DNA of 64,000 nucleotides from Tropicibacter sp. R16_0 (GCF_017743935.1 NZ_JAGHRE010000005.1:62001-126000), one strand, 5' to 3'. Counted from the first letter of the stretch, positions 34,804 to 44,225 are shown. Translations and numbers: made by a program. Notes: generated from the sequence alone by a model not told the origin.

Positions 34804-35643
34804 TTATCGTACCACCCGTGAGGTCAGGTCTCGTTCCCAGCGAGGGCTTTGAGACGTTTCAAAGAGCAAGACCAATCGCACCCAGGTGACAACGGCCAGG
34901 AACACGGCAATTGGCAATGCATCGCGCGGGGACACCAAGGCCCGACCCAACATGCGGAACCGGCTGGCGCGTTCAGGGCTTGGCAGCCCCAACTTGGTGA
35001 TCTCGCGCGTGCCCCGCAGACTGCGACGGCGGATGTTCACAAGCGAACTGAGCTTCGTCGGCGATCGCGCCACGAAGGTGCACCCTGGTACCGTTGCGAT
35101 CCGCGCGTCACAAAAGCTGCGACGGATGTATTCGTCATCAGCCGTGACATCAGGCAGAGGAAACACCTGCGCCGCCGCTTTGGCGGACAAGGCGAAGAGC
35201 CCGCCGAACTTGCCACGGTCGAAATAGGGGTGCGACCGCCATCCCTGGTAAAAGGCCCGCACCGCAGGCGAGGCATGGGTGGTGTCGACATCCATCCGAC
35301 CGCAGGCCGCATCTGTCCCCTCGACGGTCACAGCGACAGACAAGGCCGCAACAGTTTCCGCAGTCACGTCCAGATCCGCGTCCATGCAGACCACCGGCGC
35401 ACTCTTGTCCGCCGCAGCATAGCCAAGGTTCATTGCGTGACACTTACCTGCTGTTTTGCAGTCGATAACTTTCGCTTGCGGCAAGGCGGCACGCGCCCGC
35501 GCCGCGGTCGCGTCGGAACAACCGTTGACAATCACGATCACCTGGTATTCAGCCAGGTTCAGGCCGCGCGACAGGAACCACAACGTGCGTCCAATGACGG
35601 CCGCTTCGTTATGCGCCGGGATGAGGATTGTCGCCTTGGTCAT
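34804..35643 (-). CDS. Glycosyltransferase family 2 with C-terminal membrane segment
   Basis: 279 residues. The GT-A start ILIPAHNEAAVIGRTL, the metal-binding CMDADLDV (DxD) and the later DDEYIRR match GT2. One hydrophobic helix near the C-terminus (LPIAVFLAVVTWVRLVLL) anchors it to the inner membrane. It should add a sugar to the lipid-linked repeat unit. It overlaps the PssE-like gene by ATGA and lies 2 bases from the Wzz-like gene. Confidence 0.9.
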   Translation of the reverse strand: MTKATILIPAHNEAAVIGRTLWFLSRGLNLAEYQVIVIVNGCSDATAARARAALPQAKVIDCKTAGKCHAMNLGYAAADKSAPVVCMDADLDVTAETVAALSVAVTVEGTDAACGRMDVDTTHASPAVRAFYQGWRSHPYFDRGKFGGLFALSAKAAAQVFPLPDVTADDEYIRRSFCDARIATVPGCTFVARSPTKLSSLVNIRRRSLRGTREITKLGLPSPERASRFRMLGRALVSPRDALPIAVFLAVVTWVRLVLLFETSQSPRWERDLTSRVVR

Positions 35644-36182
35644 AGCGAACGCGCCCCAGTGTTGGACGCCACCTTTTGCTGATCTTCGTGACCGCTCCAG
35701 ACAAAGGTCCGAATGACATCAAGCAAGGGTTCAAGCTTGGCGCCATCAGGTTGAATTGGCATCATCTCGACTTCGAACGCATAGCGCGCGTACCAATCCA
35801 AGGTTTCGTGCAAGGCCTCGGCATCATTCGCCACAGTCACATTGGACAAGCGCATCATCTCTTGCGCGGTGTCCAACTGATGGTCATTGCGGTGTTCGCC
35901 GAACTCGGCCCTGCGCGGCATCAGGACGATGGGTTTGCCCAATTCTGCCGCTGACAGGATCGTGCCCATGCCCGCATGCGCTACAATCAGCTTTGCGGCC
36001 TTGAACCGTTGACGAAACTCACGTTGGCCCAGCTGCTCGACCGTTTCCATATGGTGGAATGCACATTGGCCATCACCCGTCTGAGCCAGGACTGGAACAC
36101 CCGGATTGCTTCCTGCCCAATCATCCAGGGCATGCAGCATCCGACGAAAAGGCAGTTGTGTGCCGACAGTTGCGAAAATCAT
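35640..36182 (-). CDS. PssE/Alg13-like glycosyltransferase catalytic subunit
   Basis: 180 residues from the ATG at 36182 (MIFATVGTQLPFRRM), chosen because this is the canonical N-terminus of the family; the longer frame is Arg-rich and implausible. The GT28 C-terminal-domain motif is VAHAGMGTILSAAELGKPIV. In bacterial exopolysaccharide loci this half-protein pairs with a PssD/Alg14 membrane subunit to form one glycosyltransferase. The PssD-like gene lies 32 bases upstream in the same direction. Confidence 0.87.
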   Translation of the reverse strand: MIFATVGTQLPFRRMLHALDDWAGSNPGVPVLAQTGDGQCAFHHMETVEQLGQREFRQRFKAAKLIVAHAGMGTILSAAELGKPIVLMPRRAEFGEHRNDHQLDTAQEMMRLSNVTVANDAEALHETLDWYARYAFEVEMMPIQPDGAKLEPLLDVIRTFVWSGHEDQQKVASNTGARSL

Positions 36183-36214
36183 GAGGTTATCCCGTCGAAG
36201 TCGTGAAGAAAGGT

Positions 36215-36682
36215 TCAGATGATTGCGCCGCGGTACTCGGCGCCACTCAGATCGGCCACCGCGGGCCATTGCGACAGAACACGGTCAGCCACATCCAGCG
36301 AGAGCCGGGCCGAGATCGACAACGAACGGGCATTGGCAATCGAGTCGATGAACATCGTGCGCGCTCCGATCAGGCCCGCCAATCGAATAGCAAGAAACCC
36401 ACCGGCTGCTCCGGTCGAAATCACCACATCAGGACGCAGGCGCAGCACGATCCAGGCCAGCCGCAGCGCGCAAAGAGCCAGACGCAGCGGCGTATCCTTG
36501 TTGGCATCCGGATAGGTGTGAACATGGCCGTCGCGCACCCGGTCAGCCGCGGTGCTGTCCGTGGTGGCGTAATGCACCTCGGTCCCTTCAAAGGCAGGTG
36601 CAAGATGTTGCATCTGAACCCAGTGACCGCCTCCGGACGAGACGGCAAGAACGACGGGTTTTTGGCGTGAATGGTTCGTCAT
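36215..36682 (-). CDS. PssD/Alg14-like glycosyltransferase membrane subunit
   Basis: 155 residues. The glycine-rich SSGGGHWVQM motif near residue 15, the hydrophobic stretch LRLALCALRLAWIVL and DVVISTGAAGGFLAIRLA match Alg14/PssD, which recruits the PssE/Alg13 catalytic subunit to the membrane and contributes to the active site. It is encoded directly before pssE, as in rhizobial exopolysaccharide loci. A hairpin separates it from the upstream glycosyltransferase gene. Confidence 0.87.
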   Translation of the reverse strand: MTNHSRQKPVVLAVSSGGGHWVQMQHLAPAFEGTEVHYATTDSTAADRVRDGHVHTYPDANKDTPLRLALCALRLAWIVLRLRPDVVISTGAAGGFLAIRLAGLIGARTMFIDSIANARSLSISARLSLDVADRVLSQWPAVADLSGAEYRGAII

Positions 36683-36762
36683 TGATATGCTCCCAAGCTT
36701 CTCTTCGATGCCTTGAGAACAAATCTAGCGTGTCATAACCCCTTGATGTGCGGTCGCAAAAG

Positions 36763-36786
36763 TCACCTTTGCGCCGATAAAGGTGA
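36763..36786 (-). terminator. Hairpin inside the exopolysaccharide cluster
   Basis: TCACCTTT (36763-36770) and AAAGGTGA (36779-36786) form an 8-bp stem with an 8-nt loop. On the minus strand it begins 2 bases after the GT4 stop and is followed by CTTTTG. The short T-run suggests partial termination between the two halves of the cluster. Confidence 0.5.
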
Positions 36787-36788
36787 GC

Positions 36789-38027
36789 TTAGCTATGCTT
36801 TGGGATAGAACCCTGCCTGATCGCTGTCGGCAGCAGATCAGCGTAAAGATCAACAAGGCGATCCGCCTTGGCAGACCACAGCCCCTCGCGCAGGAGCTTG
36901 GCCTTGGAGCCCGCGCCCAGACGGGTCCGCATTGCTGCGTCCTGAGCAAGCGATCGCAGGGCATCTGCAACACCCTTCGCAAGCTGTTCCGGGGTCTCCA
37001 CCGGCAACCGCAACCCGCAAGTGTCGTCCACAATCCAACCCGGACCACCACGGTTGGCCGTCACGACGGGCAAGCCGTGGCGCATCGCCTCGTACAAGAC
37101 ACCGCCGGCGGGTTCACGAAAGGATGGAAAGCAGAACACATCATGCGACGCATAGAGCGTTTCAAGCTGGTCGCGGGGCACCTGGCCCAAAAACTCGACA
37201 CGGTCGGACACGCCAAGGCGCTCCGCCTCTGCTCGGCACAGGTCAAGTTCCTCTCCGCTGCCCGCGCTGGTCAGAGTGATCCCGGGCATGTCCCGCAAAT
37301 GTGCCAATGCACGGACCGTGTCGCGCAAACCTTTTGTGCGCACCGCGCGGCCCACATGCAGGACGCGCATTTGACCAGGACGCTGCGGGCGAGCGACCTC
37401 GGGCTCGACATCGTCGATGCCCAGTTCAAGCATCGCTTCGAACCTCTGCAAAGGCACATCACCCAGGACATCCCGCACGTAAGGTGCGACGCCCAGAACA
37501 CAGGCTGCCTGCGAATAGCTGGCGCGCAACCACGGATCATGCCGAAAGCGATAGGCATCCAATGCCCGCAGCCGGGTGAAAAGCGGCGCGCTTGCAACCT
37601 CGGACCGAAAGGTCTCGGGCGTCTCCAACGCGCCACCCAAGGGGCCGATGACAAAGGGCATGTCGAAATGGCGCAACGGCGAGGCATAGCGGGCTGCCTG
37701 GGGCATCAGCTGGTGAGCAATGTCGAAACGCTCATTCCGTTTCAGTTGTTCCGTAATCCAGCGACGCACATGACGTGCAAACACCGGCCACGCAGGTTTG
37801 AGCATGGCGTTCAACCGCTCGTGTTTTCTGGCCCATGCAGGCTCGGGCCAGGTGACAACCTTGGCCATCGGCAGCTGAGCCGCGACGCTCTCGCGCCCGT
37901 CACGTTGAAAGGTCAACAGGGTCAAGTCCACGCGCTCTGACAGCGCCCGGGCCCATTTGAAGGCGATCAGCGCCTCGCCGACATCCGTTGCATCGACATT
38001 TGGGGCAATCAGCAGGACGCGCATCAT
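36789..38027 (-). CDS. Glycosyltransferase family 1/4 (GT-B fold)
   Basis: 412 residues from the ATG at 38027, which overlaps the stop of the upstream GT2 gene as ATGA; the frame extends further upstream but only inside that gene. It begins with the Rossmann-like MMRVLLIAPNVDATDVG. The C-terminal domain has the nucleotide-sugar motif FCFPSFREPAGGVLYEAMRH, i.e. E-x7-E of GT4. It adds a sugar to the growing repeat unit on the cytoplasmic face. Confidence 0.9.
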   Translation of the reverse strand: MMRVLLIAPNVDATDVGEALIAFKWARALSERVDLTLLTFQRDGRESVAAQLPMAKVVTWPEPAWARKHERLNAMLKPAWPVFARHVRRWITEQLKRNERFDIAHQLMPQAARYASPLRHFDMPFVIGPLGGALETPETFRSEVASAPLFTRLRALDAYRFRHDPWLRASYSQAACVLGVAPYVRDVLGDVPLQRFEAMLELGIDDVEPEVARPQRPGQMRVLHVGRAVRTKGLRDTVRALAHLRDMPGITLTSAGSGEELDLCRAEAERLGVSDRVEFLGQVPRDQLETLYASHDVFCFPSFREPAGGVLYEAMRHGLPVVTANRGGPGWIVDDTCGLRLPVETPEQLAKGVADALRSLAQDAAMRTRLGAGSKAKLLREGLWSAKADRLVDLYADLLPTAIRQGSIPKHS

Positions 38028-38971
38028 TGGGCCGCCCGATTGGTCGAGGCAGGTCTCAGCCTGGGCCATGCACGCGGCAGATCCCGTACCACCGACAGGA
38101 AGTGTAGCGCGCGGTTTCCGGCGCGACGTGGCCGCACCAATCCCAAGGCCGTCCAAAACACCGCGCGTGACGTGTTGTGAAAGGTCAGAACCGCAAAACA
38201 TGCCATTCCCGCCAGAATGCCACCATGCTTGCGGTGCAGGCGGGTGACGCCTTCGGTCATCATGACATCACGCCGATGGTTGAGCTTGGCGACGGCGCCG
38301 CCGCCAAAATGGGTCACGGCAGGAAGGGGGACATAGGTCACACCCCATCCCGCCTGGGCAAACCGCAGGCACCAATCCGTCTCTTCCCCGTAGAAAAAGA
38401 ACGCCTCGTCCAGCAGGCCAATCTGCTCCATCGCTTCGCGGCGCACCACCATCGCGGCGCCAGAGATCACATCCACCTGGCGCTCGGTTGATCTGTCCCA
38501 ACCTGTCATGCGGTAGCTGTCCAGCTTTCCAATGCGGGTCAAGCCAAATGCCTGAAGGGTCAGGTATTTAAGCGATGGAAAGGCGCTGCACGAAGGCTGG
38601 ACAGTACCATCCGTGTTCAGAACACGCGGTCCCATCACGGCGATTTCGGGGTTGTTGTCCATCCACTCGACCGACTTGGGCAGAACGGTCCCGTGCACCA
38701 AGGTGTCCGTGTTGAGCAGCATGACATAGCGGCCCACAGCATGGCGCAGGGCCAGGTTGTTGCCGCCGGCAAAGCCCAGGTTCTGCTCGCTTTCGATCAA
38801 CGTCACTTGCGGAAACTCGGCTTGAACCATGCCGACCGAAGCGTCGCCAGACGCGTTGTCGACCACCAGAACTTCGGCTTTCAACCCCCGCAGCCCGTCA
38901 AACACGCTGCGCAGGCAATCCCGCAACAGATCACATGTGTTCCAATTCACGATGACAATCGAAATATCCAT
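38024..38971 (-). CDS. Glycosyltransferase family 2 (rhamnosyltransferase-like)
   Basis: 315 residues. ISIVIVNWNTCDLLRDCL at the N-terminus, the ENLGFAGGNNLALRHA segment, the DxD-type MLLNTD, and GAAMVVRREAMEQIGLLDE followed by YGEETDWCLR are typical of rhamnosyltransferase-like GT2 enzymes of polysaccharide loci. It overlaps the GT4 gene by ATGA and lies 25 bases after the polymerase gene. Confidence 0.92.
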   Translation of the reverse strand: MDISIVIVNWNTCDLLRDCLRSVFDGLRGLKAEVLVVDNASGDASVGMVQAEFPQVTLIESEQNLGFAGGNNLALRHAVGRYVMLLNTDTLVHGTVLPKSVEWMDNNPEIAVMGPRVLNTDGTVQPSCSAFPSLKYLTLQAFGLTRIGKLDSYRMTGWDRSTERQVDVISGAAMVVRREAMEQIGLLDEAFFFYGEETDWCLRFAQAGWGVTYVPLPAVTHFGGGAVAKLNHRRDVMMTEGVTRLHRKHGGILAGMACFAVLTFHNTSRAVFWTALGLVRPRRAGNRALHFLSVVRDLPRAWPRLRPASTNRAAQ

Positions 38972-38996
38972 GGCGTGGGGCTTTCTCTAAGTGGGA

Positions 38997-40313
38997 TCAA
39001 AACAAACGTTCTGGCCGCAATTGGGGCCGAACAGGTGCAAAGGATCGGTTAACAACAGAAGAGGTCGGGCGAGCATCCAGCAGCCAACTGCCCGCACCAA
39101 CGAGGAAGAAGAACAGCACAAAGAGCGCGTTCCACAGATGGACCGTGGCCGCCGCGACGCTGATCCCGAACAGGGTAAAGGCCCAAGCATGACGCGCCCG
39201 CTTCCATTCAACAGGCAGGCCCTTGCGTCGACCAACGGCCCAGACCAGCCCCAGAAGCAACCCAACAAGCAGCAAAAAGGCAGGCAATCCATAGCGCACG
39301 GCAGTCACCAGCCAAAAGTTGTCCATGCTGTCGGACATCCAGGCCGGACGCTCCCATTGGCCCAGTCCAATCCCCAAAAGCGGATAGCGCGCAACCTCGG
39401 CGGTGCCGTACTCAAAGATCAAAATCCGGTTGTAGGCCGACTGTTTCGAGAACGTCAGATAGTTGACGAAGACATGAAACGGCGTCTTGGTCGACAGCAG
39501 GTCAATCGCGAGGTAGGCCAACCCGAACAAAGAGAAAAGTGCCGTCCAGCGGCCTTTGAACTTGCCCAGGGCGCGCTCCCATAGGGCGACAAAACCCTGC
39601 ATGATCAGCACCACATAAGGCCCGCCCGACGCCGACATGAACGTGGCAAGTCCGACGCCTGCCACCTTGGCCATGCCCGACAGGTTGCTCAACCGCTTTT
39701 CAGCAATCACAAAATAGGCCAAGGAAAAGGCCGAGGCCGAGAAAACCCCGTAAAGGATCGGATGGTCAAAGGGGCCAAAGGTGCGCTCAATCCCCATTCG
39801 GGGGTCGATATAGGCTGCTGGTCTGCCACCAAACGCGGCGGAAATGCTGTCGTGCAGGATGTGAATTCCGGTCAATGCCTCGGGCACCGTGAACATCAGC
39901 GTTGCAAGCACCAGACCGACATAGGCAAAGGCCATTGCCGAGAAATCCTGATAGGATCGGATGAAAAGCCTGCCAATCAGATAGGCCCCGACACATTCGA
40001 CAAAATAGATGCCGCCGGATTCGATTCCCTGCACCAGCCCGCCCCAGTTGATCAGCGCAAAGACGACCCAGGTTGCGTGCAGCAGGATCAGCCCGTCGAA
40101 TACATTGAACTGCCCCCTGCGGCCAGACACCAACGTCAGCAGCATGGGCAGGATCATCACGATCAGAACCATCCGATAGGCCGACAACCTCAATCCGCCA
40201 AGGCTCAGCGATACGGCGGTCGGCAGCATCATCGCCAAAAAGAAGATGGCAATCGGCGCCGGAACCCCTAGGATGGTTCGCGTTTTGGCAACAGCAACGC
40301 TCATGCCAACCAC
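38997..40313 (-). CDS. O-antigen ligase/polymerase family protein (Wzy-like)
   Basis: 438 residues from 40313 (an internal ATG at 40304 is equally possible). It is hydrophobic with about 10-12 membrane helices and a large periplasmic loop containing the PFDHPILYG and GIGLGQWE segments, the second resembling the conserved region of Wzy/WaaL proteins. It should polymerise repeat units in the periplasm. Wzy proteins vary greatly, so the family call rests on topology and on position among Wzx, Wzz and glycosyltransferases. Confidence 0.83.
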   Translation of the reverse strand: MVGMSVAVAKTRTILGVPAPIAIFFLAMMLPTAVSLSLGGLRLSAYRMVLIVMILPMLLTLVSGRRGQFNVFDGLILLHATWVVFALINWGGLVQGIESGGIYFVECVGAYLIGRLFIRSYQDFSAMAFAYVGLVLATLMFTVPEALTGIHILHDSISAAFGGRPAAYIDPRMGIERTFGPFDHPILYGVFSASAFSLAYFVIAEKRLSNLSGMAKVAGVGLATFMSASGGPYVVLIMQGFVALWERALGKFKGRWTALFSLFGLAYLAIDLLSTKTPFHVFVNYLTFSKQSAYNRILIFEYGTAEVARYPLLGIGLGQWERPAWMSDSMDNFWLVTAVRYGLPAFLLLVGLLLGLVWAVGRRKGLPVEWKRARHAWAFTLFGISVAAATVHLWNALFVLFFFLVGAGSWLLDARPTSSVVNRSFAPVRPQLRPERLF

Positions 40314-40386
40314 CGCACAGCCGGTTCGTCGCCGCGGCTGAAATTCAACCGCTTCGTCCTCTTTGAAAGATCTGCCGCCGCCAAGG

Positions 40387-41646
40387 TCATCTTGAACCTT
40401 CGGCGATTGTAACCTTGCGCCACAGACGTTCGCGCACGATCCGTTTCCAAGTTCCCAAGACCGACTGCGCCTTTTGCTTGGGCGTCAGGTTCAGCCATTT
40501 GGCAAACAGGCGCTGCCCTTTGGCCGATGGTGCCGAAATGCCGACAAGCCGCATGGCCAGCACCCTGCCCCACACTGCGCCATGGGTGTTCTTCAGGTTC
40601 GGCTGCGCCCGGTCGATCACGTCACGGGACTGCGGTGTGGCAATCAGCACGCCTGCACGGATCGCATCCTGGATCAGCCTCTGACCACGCAGGGTTCTTG
40701 CAACGATCAGCGATTGACCCTCGTCGGACTGCCCGGCTGGCGGGGTGTGCCAGGGATCTCCAACCGAGATATCCGCCAAGGCCCCGGTGTGATCGGCACA
40801 GACACGGCATCTCCAGCGGCGCTCCGATTGCAGGATCTGCCCCCAGCCCTCGGCATAGGAGATCCCCTTGCTGGAGTGCCGCGCTCCTTCGTCATCGATC
40901 CAGGTGGCCTGCATCTGCCCGGGCCAGCCGTTGCCCCGATACCTGAGGTCGACAAGCTGAGCGTCCTTGGGCACTTCAAGACGATCCAACAGCTTGTCCG
41001 TGGCTTGAAGGTTCGGCGCGCCGGCACAAAAAATCGCGATGCTCAGTGGGATCTTGTCCTTCAAATTCGGACGCGCGCGTCTGGCGCGAGCAAGCGATGC
41101 CACGTCACAGGGTTTGCCGATGAACGCCACGCGATCATTGCCAGCTTCGATTTCGCCGAGTGCTTCAACCGGGCTGGCCTGCGCGTATCGGGATCCGGTG
41201 CCGCGCATGAGGTCGGCTTTGTTGTGGCTGATCACGGCTTGGTTCAGACGCGGGTCATCTTCACGTGCAGCAATATGCGCCACTCCGTCCGCCTGACCGT
41301 TTTCCAAGGCAAACAAGGCAAGCGCCGTCACCGCACCGCCGGATGATCCGCTGCGGCGGATGTCGGGATCAGCAGCCCATCCTTGCCAAACGGACAGGGT
41401 TGGCCCCCAATCAGCGTCGATGTCATCCTTTATCTGCAAATCGGACCAATCAGCGGAAATCCCGCCACAGATCGACACCGCCTCGGCAGCAGCCTTGCGG
41501 CCCTGGTCACTGTCTTCAACTACGGGACGGCGGCCATTTACCGGGTCCTCGAGCATGCGGATGGCGTTTGGGAAGGCCCCTGCGCAGGCACCACAGCCCG
41601 TGCACAGGTTCTCCGCAACAATCGATGTGATGGGGTCCGTTCTCAT
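40387..41646 (-). CDS. Coenzyme F420 hydrogenase/dehydrogenase beta-subunit-like protein
   Basis: 419 residues. It has an N-terminal ferredoxin-like motif with C15, C18 and C21 (CTGCGACAGAFP) but Phe at position 25, where a fourth Cys is normal. FrhB_N/FrhB_C domains follow (GSSGGAVTALALFALENG, FIGKPCDVASLARARR, then IAIFCAGAP and CRVCADHTGALADISVGDPW). Such FrhB-like proteins occur next to pyruvyltransferases in exopolysaccharide loci; their redox role there is unclear. It overlaps the wzx-like gene by ATGA. Confidence 0.87.
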   Translation of the reverse strand: MRTDPITSIVAENLCTGCGACAGAFPNAIRMLEDPVNGRRPVVEDSDQGRKAAAEAVSICGGISADWSDLQIKDDIDADWGPTLSVWQGWAADPDIRRSGSSGGAVTALALFALENGQADGVAHIAAREDDPRLNQAVISHNKADLMRGTGSRYAQASPVEALGEIEAGNDRVAFIGKPCDVASLARARRARPNLKDKIPLSIAIFCAGAPNLQATDKLLDRLEVPKDAQLVDLRYRGNGWPGQMQATWIDDEGARHSSKGISYAEGWGQILQSERRWRCRVCADHTGALADISVGDPWHTPPAGQSDEGQSLIVARTLRGQRLIQDAIRAGVLIATPQSRDVIDRAQPNLKNTHGAVWGRVLAMRLVGISAPSAKGQRLFAKWLNLTPKQKAQSVLGTWKRIVRERLWRKVTIAEGSR

Positions 41647-42881
41647 GCAAGAACCTCCTTGCTGTTTGAGACATGCAATACGCTGCGCGACAACCAGACC
41701 GCGCGGAATGTGGCTGCGGCTTCTCCTGCGGCGGCGGCAAAGGCGATGACGGCCAGGGGCAGGCCCGCCGCGGCGCTCACTGCCGCTGGAATGATGGCCA
41801 AGGCCCGCAACACATTGGCCCGAGCCGGATCGCCGGTGCGCCCGGTGGCGACGGCCAGCTGTGACAACGGTGTCCGCAGGATGCGAAAGCCTGCTGCCAA
41901 GGCCACGCCCAAGGTCAGGTACAGATCCGGGCGGTAGGCTGCGCCATATGTCAGATCAATCGCGATAGGCGCGCAAAGGACAAACCCGACGACCATGATC
42001 AGGGCCCCAACCGAAAAGGTCGCCATGCATTTGGGCCAGACTTCAAGCAGACGGTTCTGGTGAAAGGCCTGCGCCAAACGGGGCAAGAGCAGAGAGGCCG
42101 CCGCACGTCCGGCGACCTGGGCTGGCAGCATCGCCAATTGCAGGGCGATCCCATAGATCGCCAGGACGGCCCAGCCATAGGCTTCTGCCACAATCAGGCG
42201 ATCGGCGTAGAACGCCATGAAAAGCAGCATGGCGTTGGCCACCAATGGCGCACCGAAACGGCGAACATGATGAAGAACCTGGACCGAAAGCATCGCCTGA
42301 TAATGGCGTGCCGCCACCGCATGGGACAGCAGCGCAAATGAAGCCGCATGAAGGATGAGAACAAGGATCATCGCCCGGTGATCCTGAAACACGATCCCCG
42401 CAGGCAGCACCGCCGCCGCCATCGCCACGGTGGCACCCCCTTCAACGATTGCCATGCTCTGATAGTGAAACCGACGCTCGAACCGGCGATAGTCAAGGTG
42501 GGCCAGACCGCGAAGTAGGGGGACAATGGCCAAGAGCGCGTAGCTCTCCCAAGCCGGGCCATCGGCCAAGCCCCATGCAAAAACGGGTGCCAAACCCAGC
42601 AAGACGATCGCGGACATCACACCGCGCAAGATCATGGCCCCGTGCAGCGCGGCTTGAAAGCGCTCGGTTTGACCTTCCGGTGTCTGCACAATCAGACGTT
42701 CGATCCCAAAATCGCTGGCCATTTCGACCATGCGAACGGTCAGGGCCAGCATCATCGCCTGCCCCATCTCGTCCGGCCCGAGCAACCAGGCGAATGCCAC
42801 AGATCGCGCCAGGGCCGCAGCCTCGGCGACGATCGGGACGGCCCAGGCAAGTGACCGGCCAGAAGGCGTGACACCAGTCAT
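41643..42881 (-). CDS. Oligosaccharide flippase (Wzx, MOP superfamily)
   Basis: 412 residues with about 12 hydrophobic helices. The N-terminus (SFAWLLGPDEMGQAMM-like: VAFAWLLGPDEMGQAMMLAL) and the repeat-like halves are those of polysaccharide biosynthesis/MOP flippases. It should move the undecaprenyl-linked repeat unit across the inner membrane. It overlaps both neighbours by ATGA (pyruvyltransferase upstream, FrhB-like downstream). Confidence 0.88.
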   Translation of the reverse strand: MTGVTPSGRSLAWAVPIVAEAAALARSVAFAWLLGPDEMGQAMMLALTVRMVEMASDFGIERLIVQTPEGQTERFQAALHGAMILRGVMSAIVLLGLAPVFAWGLADGPAWESYALLAIVPLLRGLAHLDYRRFERRFHYQSMAIVEGGATVAMAAAVLPAGIVFQDHRAMILVLILHAASFALLSHAVAARHYQAMLSVQVLHHVRRFGAPLVANAMLLFMAFYADRLIVAEAYGWAVLAIYGIALQLAMLPAQVAGRAAASLLLPRLAQAFHQNRLLEVWPKCMATFSVGALIMVVGFVLCAPIAIDLTYGAAYRPDLYLTLGVALAAGFRILRTPLSQLAVATGRTGDPARANVLRALAIIPAAVSAAAGLPLAVIAFAAAAGEAAATFRAVWLSRSVLHVSNSKEVLA

Positions 42882-44134
42882 TGCGCTGTGGCTCCGGCCT
42901 GTTTGGCAATCTCGTCCATTTCCCGCGATGCCCGGTCTTTGAGGTCGGCAATCCGATGGTTCAATCGGTTGCGCAACGCCCCACGCCGCGCATAGCTTTC
43001 AACCGCTCTGACCGCGATGGTGTTTGCGTCTGTGGTGCGCAGATCGACAACCTCGTCGCCGATACCGCATTCGTCAAAAACGCCCTGGGCCTTGTCGGTG
43101 TAGCCAAGACCCAATGTGGGTGTGCCGGATGAAAAGGCGCCAATCGTGGCGTGCATGCGCGCGCCAGCGAACCAATCCAGACGCGCCAGCACCCATTTCA
43201 ATTCCATCGCCGAAAGAGGCTCATCAAGGATCTGAACGCGCGTTTCACCCAACGGACCCAGCTGCGCCTTGAGCGCACGTGCCGCGCCCAAATCGCTTTC
43301 GACGTCGCCTTCGGGGCGGTGAACATGGGGAACGAGCAACAGATGAAGGTTTGGATCAGCCTCCAACAGTGCGCGCGCGGTCGCCGTGATCTGGTGTTTG
43401 TGGGGCGCGCGCAGCCCAAAGGACGCCTGCGCCTGGTTTGGCTGGTTGTACAACAAGCCCGAGACGTTCAATCCAGCAACCGCATGCGCCCGGTTCACGC
43501 CCAACAGCCGGTCGATTTCCGGTTTCAACGCCTGTGGCTTTGCCTCTGGCAAGGCCACGGCCACATCCACACCCAACTTGTGCCGGGCCGGATCAAACGT
43601 GTTCCCCAAGGCGCTTTTAAGGAAGTCATAGCTTTGCGCGTCACGGACCCAGACAGCAGCGGCGCGTTTCAGGATATCTTTGGCCGTCGCCTGGGCAGCA
43701 GTGGTGGAAAAGGGTCCCAATTTCTGCGGCAACAGGATCAATGGAACGCCCGCGTCCAAAACCATGCGTTTGCTGAGCGCCATGGCCTGAAACCGCTTGG
43801 GTCCATAAATGTCGGTGAAGCTGTCGCCCCCCGAGATATCAAGAACCGCTTGTGATCCCGCAACGGCGCTGGCTGCGGCGCTCAGACGGCTGGCGCGTCG
43901 CACCACGGCGTGAGCCATCCGCAGGTTGTCACCGCGCCAGAACCGGCGGTGGTTTGTAAGCCCGACCAAACTGACCTCGGCGTAGCCCCAATCGGCTGTG
44001 CGCAAGCCACGACCATGATCGGCCACCGTCAGAGATGTCGCGCCGCGGCGCGCCAGACCCGCGACAACCGAATGGCACAGGGCGCTTACGCCCTGGTTTC
44101 CGGTATCGGGTGCAGCATTCAGCAGAGTAATCAT
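42878..44134 (-). CDS. Polysaccharide pyruvyl transferase family protein
   Basis: 418 residues from the ATG at 44134 with GAGGACG upstream; a GTG four codons earlier overlaps that site. The N-terminal MITLLNAAPDTGNQGVSALC, internal DISGGDSFTDIYG and the C-terminal ARMHATIGAFSSGTPTLGLGY are PS_pyruv_trans hallmarks. It would add a pyruvate ketal from PEP to a sugar, giving acidic polymer. It is the promoter-proximal gene of the cluster. Confidence 0.9.
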   Translation of the reverse strand: MITLLNAAPDTGNQGVSALCHSVVAGLARRGATSLTVADHGRGLRTADWGYAEVSLVGLTNHRRFWRGDNLRMAHAVVRRASRLSAAASAVAGSQAVLDISGGDSFTDIYGPKRFQAMALSKRMVLDAGVPLILLPQKLGPFSTTAAQATAKDILKRAAAVWVRDAQSYDFLKSALGNTFDPARHKLGVDVAVALPEAKPQALKPEIDRLLGVNRAHAVAGLNVSGLLYNQPNQAQASFGLRAPHKHQITATARALLEADPNLHLLLVPHVHRPEGDVESDLGAARALKAQLGPLGETRVQILDEPLSAMELKWVLARLDWFAGARMHATIGAFSSGTPTLGLGYTDKAQGVFDECGIGDEVVDLRTTDANTIAVRAVESYARRGALRNRLNHRIADLKDRASREMDEIAKQAGATAQ

Positions 44135-44225
44135 GTGCGTCCTCACAAAGTTGTTGAGGTACGCTAACTTGACTGCCTGTCGGCTTGCGGCGTTCAGGTG
44201 TTGAGGAGAGGCCGCGAAAGATGAG

